A stretch of 64,000 nucleotides of DNA from Methanosarcina barkeri str. Wiesmoor. GTDB taxonomy: Archaea; Halobacteriota; Methanosarcinia; Methanosarcinales; Methanosarcinaceae. Below the pieces are notes generated by a model. That model had not been told where the DNA came from. It searched no databases and saw only the letters and a list, made by a program, of their open reading frames with translations. Of the stretch, positions 27,624 to 37,867 are shown one piece after another; positions within the stretch are counted from its first letter, which is position 1; each line of letters begins with the position of its first letter. Location: the NCBI RefSeq assembly GCF_000969985.1, contig NZ_CP009526.1, positions 2,852,001 to 2,916,000 on the forward strand, written 5' to 3'. The position numbers were made by a program, and so were the translations under genes.

Positions 27624-28483
27624 GGTTTCACCAGATTTTTCAGAGAAAAGAATGGATTTCCTAAGTTTAAATCAAAGAAAAATCCAATTCAATCTTTTCC
27701 TATACCTCAACACTATAGTGTAGACTTTGAAAACAACACAGTTAAGCTTCCAAAAATCGAACCGATTAAAGCAGTTCTTCACCGAAAGTTTGATGGAGAG
27801 CTTAAAACAGCTACAGTATCAAGGTCTTGCAAAGGGAATTACTACATTAGTATCCTTGTTGAAGACGGAAAAGGACTTCCAGCAAAGCACCCTTTCATAG
27901 AATCAACTACAATAGGTATTGATGTAGGTATCAAAGATTTTGCTATACTCTCTACAGGTGAAAAAATATCGAATCCTAAGTATCTTAAAAACCCCCTCAA
28001 GAGACTTAAAGTACTTCAGAAAAGAGTTTCAAGGAAACAAAAAGGTTCAAAGAACAGAGCAAAAGCCAAAACGGGGGTTGCTGTACTCCATGAGAAAATA
28101 AGCAATCAGAAACATGATTTCCAGAACAACCTCTCTTTTAAACTCATAAGCGAAAACCAAGCTATAGCTCTGGAAACTCTGAACGTTAAAGGAATGGTTA
28201 AGAATCACCACTTATCACAGGCTATAAGTGATTCTTCATGGAGTATCTTTGTTACAAAATTAGAATACAAAGCGACATGGTTCGGAAAAACCATCCTGAG
28301 AATTGGACAGTTTGAGCCATCTTCTAAGCTTTGTAATGTCTGCGGATATCATAATTCATTTTGACATTAAAAGATAGAGAATGGACTTGCCCAGACTGTA
28401 AAACAAAGCATGATAGAGACATAAATGCCGCTATCAATATCAAGAAATTCGCTCTCATAGATCAAAATCTAATTGGGTTGTAA
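27624..28483 (+). pseudogene. TnpB (IS200/IS605 type) pseudogene
   Basis: RNA-guided nuclease family gene, 5' truncated: the first 100 or so residues are replaced by IS701 sequence. Preserved are the RuvC-like blocks TIGIDVGIKDFAILS (first Asp) and QAIALETLNVKGMVKN (Glu), and the zinc-ribbon half [16 protein letters not shown] frameshift at about 28360 then separates the rest ([25 protein letters not shown], with the second CxxC and last Asp). No TnpA transposase is present. It is inactive as read. Confidence 0.88.
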
Positions 28484-28580
28484 CACCTACGGAACGTGGG
28501 GAAGAGCCTGGGGACTTGCCCTCAATGGAGGGGGGAATGAACCAGGAAGCCTCCAAGTCTTTAGCTTAGGGGTAGTTCAC
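28430..28580 (+). ncRNA. Candidate omega-RNA scaffold at the IS605 right end
   Basis: The sequence from the tnpB 3' end to gtagttcac (28580) has the features of TnpB guide RNAs: it overlaps the end of tnpB, is G-rich, and finishes with a hairpin CCTCCAAG-tctttag-CTTAGGGG (one mismatch) just before the element boundary. The bases that would serve as guide begin at 28581 (ctatgcaatctcaatgcc). Transcription is inferred only. Confidence 0.5.
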
Positions 28581-28719
28581 CTATGCAATCTCAATGCCTT
28601 CTCTTGAAGAAGTAACTTACAAATCTTACCATCAAACAAAGGAAAATAAAAACAAAGAAAGATACTAATGGTACGTTTTTTAGCAAGATAATTCACAGTT
28701 GTAATTCTCGATTTTAGGT

Positions 28720-28870
28720 GTTCTTTCCAGGATTGAACGTTCCAGAATTAAATTTTCCAGTATTGAACACTCCAATATTGAACGTTCAATATTTGCTCTC
28801 TCCATAATTGCCTTCTCCAGAATTACTCTCTTCAGACTTGCTTTCTCCAGAATCGCTCTTTCCAGGTATT
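28720..28870. repeat. Degenerate repeat of ttccagaattg/ttgaacg units
   Basis: About ten imperfect units of 14-18 bp (ccagaattaaattt, ccagtattgaacact, ccagaattactctctt and so on) directly downstream of the alcohol dehydrogenase stop. Confidence 0.65.
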
Positions 28871-28871
28871 T

Positions 28872-30032
28872 TCACAGGGCTTTCCTGTAAATTTCAATAA
28901 TATCTTCTTTTGATAGCTCTCTGGGGTTTGTCAGGCGGCAGACATCCTGCATTGCATGTTCAGCCAGAAGTTCGAGATCTTCTTCCTTTGCTCCAAGCTC
29001 TTTTAAGCCAGAAGGAATTCCTATATCCAATGCAAGTTTCCTGATGGCTTCTATAGCCCGGTCTGCAGCTTCTTCATGGCTTAGTCCTTCCACTTTTTCT
29101 CCCATTGCCCGAGCAATATCAGCAAAGCGTTCCGGGACGACTTTCTTGTTGTATGCTTCTACATACGGAAGAAGAATCGCGTTGCAAACTCCATGTGGAA
29201 GGTTATAAAGCCCTCCTAGCTGGTGCGCCATGGAATGTACATAACCAAGGCTTGCGTTGTTGAAAGCGATACCTGCAAGGTATTCGGCATGTGCCATCAT
29301 ATCCCTGGTTCTTACGTCTTCTCCGTGGGCAACGGCTTCACGTAAATATTTTGAGATAAGTTCTATGGACTTAATAGCAGCTGCATCCGTTGTAGGCGTG
29401 GCCATGGTAGAAACGTAAGCTTCAACTGCATGGGTCAAAGCATCCATGCCGGTTGCAGCCGTAAGTGCAGGTGGCATGCTTACCATTAGTTCAGGGTCGT
29501 TAACTGCAATATCAGGGGTAATGCGCGGGTCGACGATTGCCATTTTGATATGCCGCTTCGTATCCGTAATAATTGTAAAACTCGTCATCTCACTCGCAGT
29601 GCCAGCAGTCGTATTTACCGTGATAAGTGGAGGAATTCCTTTTGTAACTTTTCCGACGCCCTCATAATCATTGATTAACCCACCGTTATATACTACAATG
29701 CCAATTGCCTTTGCGCAGTCCATAGGACTTCCTCCTCCGACAGCAATTATTATATTACAGTCCTCTTTTCTGTAAATATCCGCTCCTTCCATAACTGAAG
29801 TATCGGTCGGATTAGGGTCTGCTCCTGGAAAAATTGTGCCTTCCAGGCCTGCGTCTTCAAGAATCCTGTATATATCCAGTGCAAGCCGTTCTCCATGCTT
29901 GCTTTTGCCGGAAACTATAAGGGCTTTTGTAGCTCCAAGATCTTTTGCATGCTTGCCGATCTCTTTTACGCAACCAGCCCCCATCAGGGCTACTTTCGGG
30001 TTCAGATAGGTGTATGTTCTGTTTTCGGTCAT
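28872..30032 (-). CDS. Iron-containing alcohol dehydrogenase
   Basis: 386-aa group III dehydrogenase interconverting alcohols and aldehydes with NAD(P). The nucleotide-binding GGGSPMDCAKA is at about residues 98-108. The metal site is complete: Asp in ATGMDALTHAVEAY with its His, SLGYVHSMAHQLGG, and NLPHGVCNAILLP. The length matches the family (380-390). It is monocistronic by position. Substrate cannot be assigned; in methanogens such enzymes may handle short alcohols or butanol-type compounds. Confidence 0.93.
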   Translation of the reverse strand: MTENRTYTYLNPKVALMGAGCVKEIGKHAKDLGATKALIVSGKSKHGERLALDIYRILEDAGLEGTIFPGADPNPTDTSVMEGADIYRKEDCNIIIAVGGGSPMDCAKAIGIVVYNGGLINDYEGVGKVTKGIPPLITVNTTAGTASEMTSFTIITDTKRHIKMAIVDPRITPDIAVNDPELMVSMPPALTAATGMDALTHAVEAYVSTMATPTTDAAAIKSIELISKYLREAVAHGEDVRTRDMMAHAEYLAGIAFNNASLGYVHSMAHQLGGLYNLPHGVCNAILLPYVEAYNKKVVPERFADIARAMGEKVEGLSHEEAADRAIEAIRKLALDIGIPSGLKELGAKEEDLELLAEHAMQDVCRLTNPRELSKEDIIEIYRKAL

Positions 30033-30518
30033 GATTTATGCTCCCCCTGACAATTCTTTTTAGATACCCCTAAACATATCTTTATAAATTTTTTATTGGA
30101 AACTCAATATATTAATGGAAATAATTTTTCTCGGTAACTAATAAAGTTTTGCTCTGAGACTGAATTTTTGAAGCCATAAACAAAAGTCCTGAGAAAGAAA
30201 GGCAAATATTTTTTAATTTTTATCATCCTTACTTTTTAGAATTATTTATCATAAGGAAAATATATTCCCTTTATTTTATATATTTTTCAGTAATCAAAAT
30301 ATACATAGATTATCAGTCGTTTTCCAATTTATTCAGAATACACGTTATACTAAAACTACACGTATGCTAAAACAGGGAAACTGGATCAAACTTGGTAATT
30401 TTATTGTGGATTTTAAAATATCAATTATATAACGGCAGATAATCCAATTTACTGATTTTGCTTTATTTGCCGGCAATAATGGCAAGTACGTTTAATCAAG
30501 CCAGGAGGATTTTTATCC
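30033..30518. other. AT-rich divergent spacer, no gene seen
   Basis: Divergent promoter region between the alcohol dehydrogenase and the esterase. Includes a doubled acacgtta/acacgtatgctaaaac motif near 30340-30375. Confidence 0.5.
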
Positions 30519-31484
30519 GTGAGTCAAGCAATGGACTTACTCGAACCAGCAACCAGAGAATTTTTAGAAAAGGTAAACAAGCAGGGTGGAACACCAATCT
30601 ACCAGCTCTCACCAAAAGATGCCCGCAAAGTCCTTTCAGATTTGCAGGCTGCTCATGTAGCGAAACTACCTGCAGATATTGACGATCTGGACATTCCAGT
30701 TGGTCCAGGGGGACAGGTTTCAGTCAGAATAATCAGGCCAAAAGGGAATAAGGAAAGTCTGCCAGTCGTGATGTATTTTCATGGCGGCGGCTGGGTGCTT
30801 GGAGACAAAGATACACATGACCGATTAGTACGGGAAATCGCAAATGGAGCTAACGCTGCGGTTTTATTTGTCAATTTCACGCCATCTCCAGAAGCAAAAT
30901 ACCCGACGCCAGTAGAAGAGGCATACGCAGCAACGAAATACATTTCAGAAAATGGGGAAAAACTCAACCTGGATAGCTCAAGGCTCGCAGTTGCTGGTGA
31001 CAGTGTAGGCGGAAATATGGCGGCAGCTGTTTCACTTATGGCAAAGGAGCGAGGTGGCCCAAAAATTGATTATCAAGTGCTCTTTTACCCTGTTACCGAT
31101 GCTAATTTTGATACACGATCTTATCAGCAGTATGCAACCGGCGTCTGGCTTTCTCGTGAGGCTATGAAGTGGTTCTGGAATAATTATTTGCCTGACGAAG
31201 AAGCACGTAAGCAGCCCACAGCTTCTCCTTTACAGGCATCACTTGACCAGCTCAGAGAACAACCTCCGACTCTTGTGATAACTGATGAGAACGATGTGCT
31301 TCGTGACGAGGGGGAAGCCTATGCTCATAAACTGATACAGGCCGGTGTCAATGTTACAGCCGTTAGATATCTGGGAACCATACACGATTTCGTGATGTTA
31401 AACCCGCTAGCTGGAACACCTGCCACTTGCAGTGCAATTGGCCTGGCTAACGAGAATCTCAGGGCAGCTTTCGCAAAATCGTAA
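30519..31484 (+). CDS. Alpha/beta hydrolase, hormone-sensitive-lipase type esterase
   Basis: 321 aa. The oxyanion motif HGGGWVLGD is at about residues 87-95, the nucleophile Ser in GDSVGGNMAA at about 164, the acid in VITDENDVLRDEGEAYA, and the His in IHDFVML. All of the catalytic triad is present, so an active short-chain carboxylesterase is expected. The GTG start has AGGAGG 10 bases upstream; an ATG at 30531 is possible. Codon use and similarity pattern look bacterial in flavour, but transfer is only an impression. Confidence 0.9.
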   Translation: MSQAMDLLEPATREFLEKVNKQGGTPIYQLSPKDARKVLSDLQAAHVAKLPADIDDLDIPVGPGGQVSVRIIRPKGNKESLPVVMYFHGGGWVLGDKDTHDRLVREIANGANAAVLFVNFTPSPEAKYPTPVEEAYAATKYISENGEKLNLDSSRLAVAGDSVGGNMAAAVSLMAKERGGPKIDYQVLFYPVTDANFDTRSYQQYATGVWLSREAMKWFWNNYLPDEEARKQPTASPLQASLDQLREQPPTLVITDENDVLRDEGEAYAHKLIQAGVNVTAVRYLGTIHDFVMLNPLAGTPATCSAIGLANENLRAAFAKS

Positions 31485-31556
31485 TTATGTGGCTGCTTCT
31501 TAAAAGTGCGATTCCAAATATATCACAGATCTCAATATATCACAGATCTTATATAA

Positions 31557-31689
31557 TGAGCCTATCCCATAACTCAAAACTACTTCTACGAATATGGAAT
31601 TAAGAATAATCAATGAGTTTTTGATCACAGAAAATAATTCTGAAGTTCTTATCAGTTTTGATTATAAGGCTGGTTTTGGGATGAGCTCT
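31557..31689. mobile_element. MITE, TGAGCCTATCCCA family, copy 1
   Basis: 133 bp beginning TGAGCCTATCCCATAACTC and ending in a mutated inverse (ttttgggatgagctc). The interior matches the reverse complement of the element at 41281-41412 (ataactcaaaact, gatcacagaaaataattctgaa). No coding capacity. Confidence 0.75.
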
Positions 31690-31857
31690 AATAATAAAAT
31701 CCGTTGATACTGTATTTATAAATATATAAAAATAAATTTAAAACTACATAAAAGCCAGAGAACTAAAAACATATAAAAAAAGAGCCAATAGCTATGGATA
31801 AGTTTGTTTTTTTCCAAACGTATAGCTATTTAATAAATCAATCCTAATTAAATATAT

Positions 31858-33933
31858 ATGAGTGGGATCAGGCTTGGGACAGATTGTCTTTCAACATACG
31901 AAGAAGGAATAAAAAGGGAGTGGATTACAGGAAACGGGCTTGGAGGATATGCTTCCTCTACAGTTATCGGGGCAGGCACAAGGACTTACCACGGGCTTCT
32001 TGTGGCTGCTCCAGAAAACTCACCAGGAAGGTTTGTACTGCTTTCTTCCCTTGATGAGGAAATCTCTACTGATGAAGAGATTTATAAACTTGCAGTCCAT
32101 AAATTTCCAGACGCTGTTTCTCCTACGGGCTTCAATTGCCTTTCCGAATACATTCAAAACCCATTTCCTCTCTGGATTTACCAGCCTGGTGATTTTACTG
32201 TGAAGAAAAAAGTCTTCATGGTTCATAACAGTAACACGACCTGTATTCTCTATGATATCGAATCCAGAAAAGAAGAATCTTTGCTGAAAATTTTTCCACT
32301 GATAAACTCAAGAGACTTCCATTATACTGCTCGCTCAGGATACCTTTCTTTTTCTCAGAAAGCTCATCCAGAAGGAGTAGAGCTGGAGAGTTCTAATGGT
32401 TTTACCTTCTCTCTTTCATCCAATCTTGAATATCATTCTGGTCCCAGGTGGTACTATAACTTGGAGTATGATGCTGAAAAACAAAGAGGGCTTAACTACC
32501 AGGAAGATAATTTCAGTCCTGGTTATTTCGAAGGCAAACTCAAACCGGGAAATTCTCGTTTCTTTATCGTTGCTTCAACAGACAAAATCTCTTCACTTAA
32601 CCTCAGGAAAGTTGATGAACTCTATAAAAGGGCAGTAAACCGACAGAATCTTCTTATTCTAAATTCCAGGCTTACAGATCCTTTTGCTCTTAAACTTCTC
32701 AGGGCAACAGACACTTTAACAGTAAAGAATCCTTCTTCAGGTGAAAATACTGTAATTGCAGGATATCACTGGTACTCTGACTGGGGAAGGGATACCATGA
32801 TATCTCTGACTGGCTTGTTTTTAATTCCTTATCGTCATGAGGAGGCCAGGTCCGTTCTCATGAATTTTGCCAAATATTGCAGGAAAGGCTTAATTCCCAA
32901 CACTTTTCCATCTTTTGGAGGAGAGCCAGTCTATAATACGGTAGACGCTTCTCTCTGGTTTATCCATGCTGTTAGCCGCTATTTTGCATATACGAGCAAC
33001 TTTCTTTTCCTTGCAGATATCTGGGACACTGTAGAGGCTATTATAGATAACTACCGTAAGGGTACGGACTTTGGAATCTGCATGGATTCTGATCATCTTA
33101 TTCAACAGGGGCCTCAATTAACCTGGATGGACGCTAAAATTGGAGAATGGGCAGTAACTCCAAGAGCAGGTAAAGCCTGTGAAATTAATGCCCTCTGGTA
33201 CAACGCCTTGAAAATTGCTTCCAGCCTGGGTACTATTCTTGGAAAGGAGGTCTTTTTATATGAGATGCTTGCCGATGGTGTTGCCTCAAATTTTGAGAGT
33301 GTTTTCTGGAACCCGGAAACTAACTGTCTCTTTGACCTTGTATATCAGGATGAAGCCGGAAACGAAGTTAAAGACCCTGCAATTCGCCCCAATCAAATCT
33401 TTGCAGTAGCTCTTCCTAACACCATGCTCCCCCCTGAGAAAGAAAAAGCGATTGTGGACAGAGTTGAAAAAGAACTTTTGACACCCTTTGGGCTTAGAAG
33501 TCTTTCAACTGATAACCCCTTATATAAAGGACAGTATCATGGAGATGCATTCACCCGAGACACAGCCTATCATAATGGGACAGCGTGGCCCTGGCTCCTT
33601 GGCGCTTATGTGAGAGCTTATCGGAAGGTTAACAATTATTCCGAAAAGAGTCTTGAAGATATGAGGGCTCTTCTGGAGGGCTTTAACACGCATCTTGAAA
33701 CCGAAGGCCTTGGTACCATTTCCGAAGTTTTTAATGGCGATTATCCTTACTCTCCAGGCGGATGCATAGCTCAGGCCTGGAGCGTTGCAGAAATTTTTAG
33801 AGCATATGTAGAGGACGTGCTTGAGATCAGGCCACTCTTAAGCACAATATCCCCAGCACTCTTAAGCACAATATCCCAGGAAATGGATATGATGAGCCTC
33901 TCATCGAGTAAGATAAATGAGAGAACAATATAA
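31858..33933 (+). CDS. Glycogen debranching enzyme, GH133 (amylo-alpha-1,6-glucosidase)
   Basis: 691 aa. The N-terminal GDE domain opens with REWITGNGLGGYASSTVIG and RTYHGLLVAA, the hallmark of archaeal/bacterial GDE. The C-terminal (alpha/alpha)6 catalytic domain contains GYHWYSDWGRDTMISLTGL, NTFPSFGGEPVYNTVDASLW, LTWMDAK and GTAWPWLLGAY. It releases glucose from alpha-1,6 branches of storage glucan. The ATG lies only about 20 bp after an AT-rich box and has no ribosome-binding site, so the mRNA may be nearly leaderless. The last residues include an 8-residue duplication (LLSTISPA). A GH130 gene follows 30 bp downstream. Confidence 0.93.
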   Translation: MSGIRLGTDCLSTYEEGIKREWITGNGLGGYASSTVIGAGTRTYHGLLVAAPENSPGRFVLLSSLDEEISTDEEIYKLAVHKFPDAVSPTGFNCLSEYIQNPFPLWIYQPGDFTVKKKVFMVHNSNTTCILYDIESRKEESLLKIFPLINSRDFHYTARSGYLSFSQKAHPEGVELESSNGFTFSLSSNLEYHSGPRWYYNLEYDAEKQRGLNYQEDNFSPGYFEGKLKPGNSRFFIVASTDKISSLNLRKVDELYKRAVNRQNLLILNSRLTDPFALKLLRATDTLTVKNPSSGENTVIAGYHWYSDWGRDTMISLTGLFLIPYRHEEARSVLMNFAKYCRKGLIPNTFPSFGGEPVYNTVDASLWFIHAVSRYFAYTSNFLFLADIWDTVEAIIDNYRKGTDFGICMDSDHLIQQGPQLTWMDAKIGEWAVTPRAGKACEINALWYNALKIASSLGTILGKEVFLYEMLADGVASNFESVFWNPETNCLFDLVYQDEAGNEVKDPAIRPNQIFAVALPNTMLPPEKEKAIVDRVEKELLTPFGLRSLSTDNPLYKGQYHGDAFTRDTAYHNGTAWPWLLGAYVRAYRKVNNYSEKSLEDMRALLEGFNTHLETEGLGTISEVFNGDYPYSPGGCIAQAWSVAEIFRAYVEDVLEIRPLLSTISPALLSTISQEMDMMSLSSSKINERTI
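33833..33879 (+). repeat. 24-bp in-frame duplication at the GH133 C-terminus
   Basis: cactcttaagcacaatatcc occurs twice 24 bp apart, adding eight residues. A second duplication, acaatataagctgg twice, spans the stop codon (33924-33951). Confidence 0.85.
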
Positions 33934-33963
33934 GCTGGACAATATAAGCTGGAGGGAAATAAT

Positions 33964-34983
33964 ATGACCTGGAAAGACCATGGGGAGCTATTTATACGGT
34001 CTAGTAAAAATCCAATACTTACAGTTGAAGATTGGCCTTATCGAGCCAATTCAGTATTTAACCCTGCAGCTGCAATAACCGATGGTAAAATTCTGTTACT
34101 GGTCAGGGTTGAGGACCACAGGGGTTTTTCTCACTTTACGGTAGCAAGGAGTAAAAACGGAATTGATGGCTGGGAAATTGATAGCGAACCAACCTTTTTT
34201 CCGGACCCCGTAAATTACCCTGAAGAGATATATGGCGTTGAAGACCCGCGTATAACTTACATCGATGAGATGGGAAAGTGGGCTATAGTATATGTGGCTT
34301 TTTCGGATAGCGGTCCCTTGCCAGCCCTTGCCTTTACCGAGGATTTTCGTAACTTTGACCGAGCAGGACCTTTGATGCCACCCGATAATAAAGATGCTGC
34401 TGTTTTTCCTGTAAGGTTTAATGGCAAATGGGCAATGTTACACAGGCCTGCGCCTACTACTCACACTTTAAAAGCTAATATCTGGATCTCCTTTTCTTAT
34501 GATATGAAATCCTGGGAAAAACCCGAAGTTCTTCTGTATGCCAGGGAAGGTGGATGGTGGGATGCTTACAAAATCGGTTTATGCCCACAACCACTCCGTA
34601 CACCTGAAGGTTGGTTAATTATGTACCACGGGGTACGCCAGACTACCCCTAAAATAAGTTACAGGCTCGGGCTTGCTCTTCTTGATCTTGAAGATCCCAC
34701 GAAAGTGCTCCGCAGGTCGGAAGGCTGGATTTTTGGGCCACGTGAGCCATACGAACGTAGTGGAGATGTCAATGACGTTGTTTTTCCCTGCGGATGGGTC
34801 TTAGTAAACGATGAACTCCGTATTTATTACGGAGCTGCCGATACCTCGGTATCAGTTGCCAGTGCAAAATTTGGCGATATCATGGAGTATATCTGCATGT
34901 GCCCTGAGAAACAGTGCCCTGAAGAATACTGCAGGTGGTTTGAAGAAAATAAGGGAAAGAATATTGATCTGAGAAGAGGATAA
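33964..34983 (+). CDS. GH130 family beta-mannoside phosphorylase or hydrolase
   Basis: 339 aa with a five-bladed propeller pattern: NPAAAITDGKILLLVRVEDHRG, YGVEDPRITYID (the conserved DPR block holding the proposed catalytic Asp), GGWWDAYKIGLCPQP, WLIMYHGVR, and GDVNDVVFPCGW. GH130 enzymes phosphorolyse or hydrolyse beta-1,2 or beta-1,4 mannosides. A Cys-rich C-terminal tail (CMCPEKQCPEEYC) is unusual for the family. GGAGGG lies 7 bases upstream of the ATG and the gene is 30 bp after the debranching enzyme, so they are co-transcribed. Exact linkage is not predictable. Confidence 0.88.
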   Translation: MTWKDHGELFIRSSKNPILTVEDWPYRANSVFNPAAAITDGKILLLVRVEDHRGFSHFTVARSKNGIDGWEIDSEPTFFPDPVNYPEEIYGVEDPRITYIDEMGKWAIVYVAFSDSGPLPALAFTEDFRNFDRAGPLMPPDNKDAAVFPVRFNGKWAMLHRPAPTTHTLKANIWISFSYDMKSWEKPEVLLYAREGGWWDAYKIGLCPQPLRTPEGWLIMYHGVRQTTPKISYRLGLALLDLEDPTKVLRRSEGWIFGPREPYERSGDVNDVVFPCGWVLVNDELRIYYGAADTSVSVASAKFGDIMEYICMCPEKQCPEEYCRWFEENKGKNIDLRRG

Positions 34984-35377
34984 ATCTGGAACTGGACATG
35001 GATCATCTACTGAAAACCATAATTATGTATTTAGTTTTAACATTGGTTTGGAAGGAACCTAATGTCTAATGTATCCTGTCTACTGTTTTCCCAACTCTAT
35101 GCCGGATTGCGCAAGAAAATGCATAGAATTAGAATCTGTTCTATCTCAAGCCTGGGCAGGGTTGAGCTCCCGTCCACCTACCACTTAATCTCTATTTTTG
35201 TTCTCAAAAATTAGAGAAGTCAGCCAGACGCCGGAAGAACAGGAAGATTGCGAAAAAATTATTGAGGCAGCCAGAATATCACGGTAAATTCAATATAGGG
35301 AGTAGGTCCTACGATGCGATCACTCTTTTTTACAGCTGTTTCGTTTTTCGAACCGCTACAGAAGGCACCAATTATCT
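34984..35377. other. Spacer with a possible gene tail
   Basis: No full gene. A short open stretch ending TPEEQEDCEKIIEAARISR at about 35224-35287 looks protein-like and may be the C-terminal remnant of a lost gene. Confidence 0.35.
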
Positions 35378-36091
<714 letters not shown>

Positions 36092-36197
36092 AAATTTTCC
36101 TCTTATAATACAAAAATACGGCTATTCGCTGTTTCAAGTGGGTAACTTACATTTAGTTCCTAAATGTTGAAGTCGCATATATCAAATATGTAAACAG

Positions 36198-36408
36198 TTG
36201 TTGCTGAATATCACATTCAAGCTTGGGATTTTCCTATTTGGTATGAATATTTTCTAACTAAACAATTATTTTCACCCCATACAAAATAGCGAAGAGCCAA
36301 AAATACTCGTTGTTGAAAACCAAATTCAAGCTTGATGTTTTCTCTTTAACTTGGCTACTTTCAAACTCAGCAATTATTTTTAATCCACGCAAAATAGCGA
36401 AGAGCCAT
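36198..36408. repeat. Imperfect tandem duplication of about 110 bp
   Basis: 36198-36299 and 36309-36408 share cattcaagcttg, the caattatttt block and the ending caaaatagcgaagagcca. No coding frame is conserved. Confidence 0.75.
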
Positions 36409-37075
36409 AGTCTTTTAAGTCCTGGCCCTGATACTTTTTCGGGTACTTTGCAACCAGATCTGGAAATACGTCAGACAGCGCCGCATTCGAATCGTATAAA
36501 TTTTTAAATTTAAAGAGTTCGACCCCCTTTCATGAGTTACTATTCTGGGATAACAATAATGTTCCTCAAACACTTGCCTCTTCGAGCCTTGCTCATGAAC
36601 CTGAGCCGGGAAATAAGCCTCTGACTTCCATTTCGTCGTCATCGAAATGGACTATTATCAGCGAACCTCATTTCTTATAAACAGAGAAATAGATGTGACG
36701 GAAGAGGAGGTAGCATACGAATTATAGATCCGCGAAAATTCAATGACAAAATAAGACAGGTTTACTGATCTATCTGTCCAGGCTTTACATAGATATCAAA
36801 CTTAGGTTTTAGTTCTGAATTTCTTTTTACTTCAGTCCTTGAAAGTACTTGAAATTTAGTTCTGCAAAAAACAGTTGAAAAAAATCGTTGAAAAAACAGT
36901 TGAAAAAACCATTGAAAAAAAGCCGTTGAAATTTTCAATATCATTGAAAAATCTCATGACTTGAGCTATGTCCATCAGTGGTGTCATGGCGCACTGGCTT
37001 TTCAAATACACAAGCAGTACTCAAGTTCCCACCTATTTTGAAAAAACTCTACAGGTTGGGCTAAATAATTCAGAA
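36409..37075. other. Long upstream region of the mtbC operon
   Basis: About 670 bp without a supported gene. It includes degenerate gttgaaaaaa(c)ca repeats at 36872-36953. It may carry regulatory sites for the methylamine operon. Confidence 0.45.
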
Positions 37076-37090
37076 CTTATATATAAATAT
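37076..37090 (+). promoter_or_regulatory. Probable TATA box of the mtbC-mtbB operon
   Basis: cttatatataaatat is a good archaeal TATA box. Initiation about 25 bp downstream would leave a leader of roughly 55 nt before the mtbC ATG at 37164. Confidence 0.55.
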
Positions 37091-37163
37091 CCAATTAGAA
37101 TGCTAGATTCCATTTTCTCTTCAAACACTAAGGGAATCTCTGGCATTTCATGGAGGTGCAAAA

Positions 37164-37808
37164 ATGGCAACCAAAGATGAACTTATTCAGGAGCTTTCTG
37201 ATGCAGTCATCTCCTGTAAAAAAGATGCAGTGCTCGCAGCTGTTAATAAAGCAAAAGATGTTATGGAACCAGCTGAGATCATTGACAAAGGTCTTTCTGC
37301 AGGCATGAACCAGGTAGGAATTCTTTTTGAGAGGGGGAAACTTTTCCTGCCCCATGTGATGATGGCTGCTGATGCAATGACATCAGGAGTTAAAGTTCTT
37401 GAAGCTGAGCTCCCTGCAGGGACAGAGAGCAAGAAACTAGGGGTTATCGTAAACGGTACGGTCGAAGGCGACGTCCACGATATAGGCAAGTCCATAGTAT
37501 CCACTATGCTCCAGTCTTCTGGTTTTGAAGTCTACGACATTGGCCGTGATGTTCCGGTCAGGAACTTCATCGAAAAGGCAAAAGAAGTCGATGCCAATAT
37601 GATTGGAATTTCCGCCCTTATGACCACAACTCTTCAGGGGCAAAAAGATGTAATTGAGTTCCTCAAGGAAGAAGGGCTAAGGGACAAAGTAAAAGTCATG
37701 GTAGGCGGAGCCCCTGCAACCCAGGCCTGGGCTGACAAGATCGGTGCAGATTGCTATGCTGAAAACGCAAGTGAAGCTGTCGCAAAAGCAAAGGAAATGC
37801 TACTCTGA
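37164..37808 (+). CDS. mtbC: Dimethylamine corrinoid protein
   Basis: 214 aa. It carries the methyl group on its cobalamin between the dimethylamine methyltransferase and the CoM methylase. The N-terminal helical cap (about 1-90) is followed by the B12-binding Rossmann domain with GDVHDIGKSI (His105, lower cobalt ligand) and VMVGGAP. Size and domains are shared by MtmC and MttC, so assignment to dimethylamine rests on the adjacent mtbB. GGAGGTG lies 6 bases upstream of the ATG. Confidence 0.92.
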   Translation: MATKDELIQELSDAVISCKKDAVLAAVNKAKDVMEPAEIIDKGLSAGMNQVGILFERGKLFLPHVMMAADAMTSGVKVLEAELPAGTESKKLGVIVNGTVEGDVHDIGKSIVSTMLQSSGFEVYDIGRDVPVRNFIEKAKEVDANMIGISALMTTTLQGQKDVIEFLKEEGLRDKVKVMVGGAPATQAWADKIGADCYAENASEAVAKAKEMLL

Positions 37809-37867
37809 ACCCCAATTATCAATAAAATCTGTTCGGTCTAAACTAAGTTGATTTTATGGAGGAAAAA

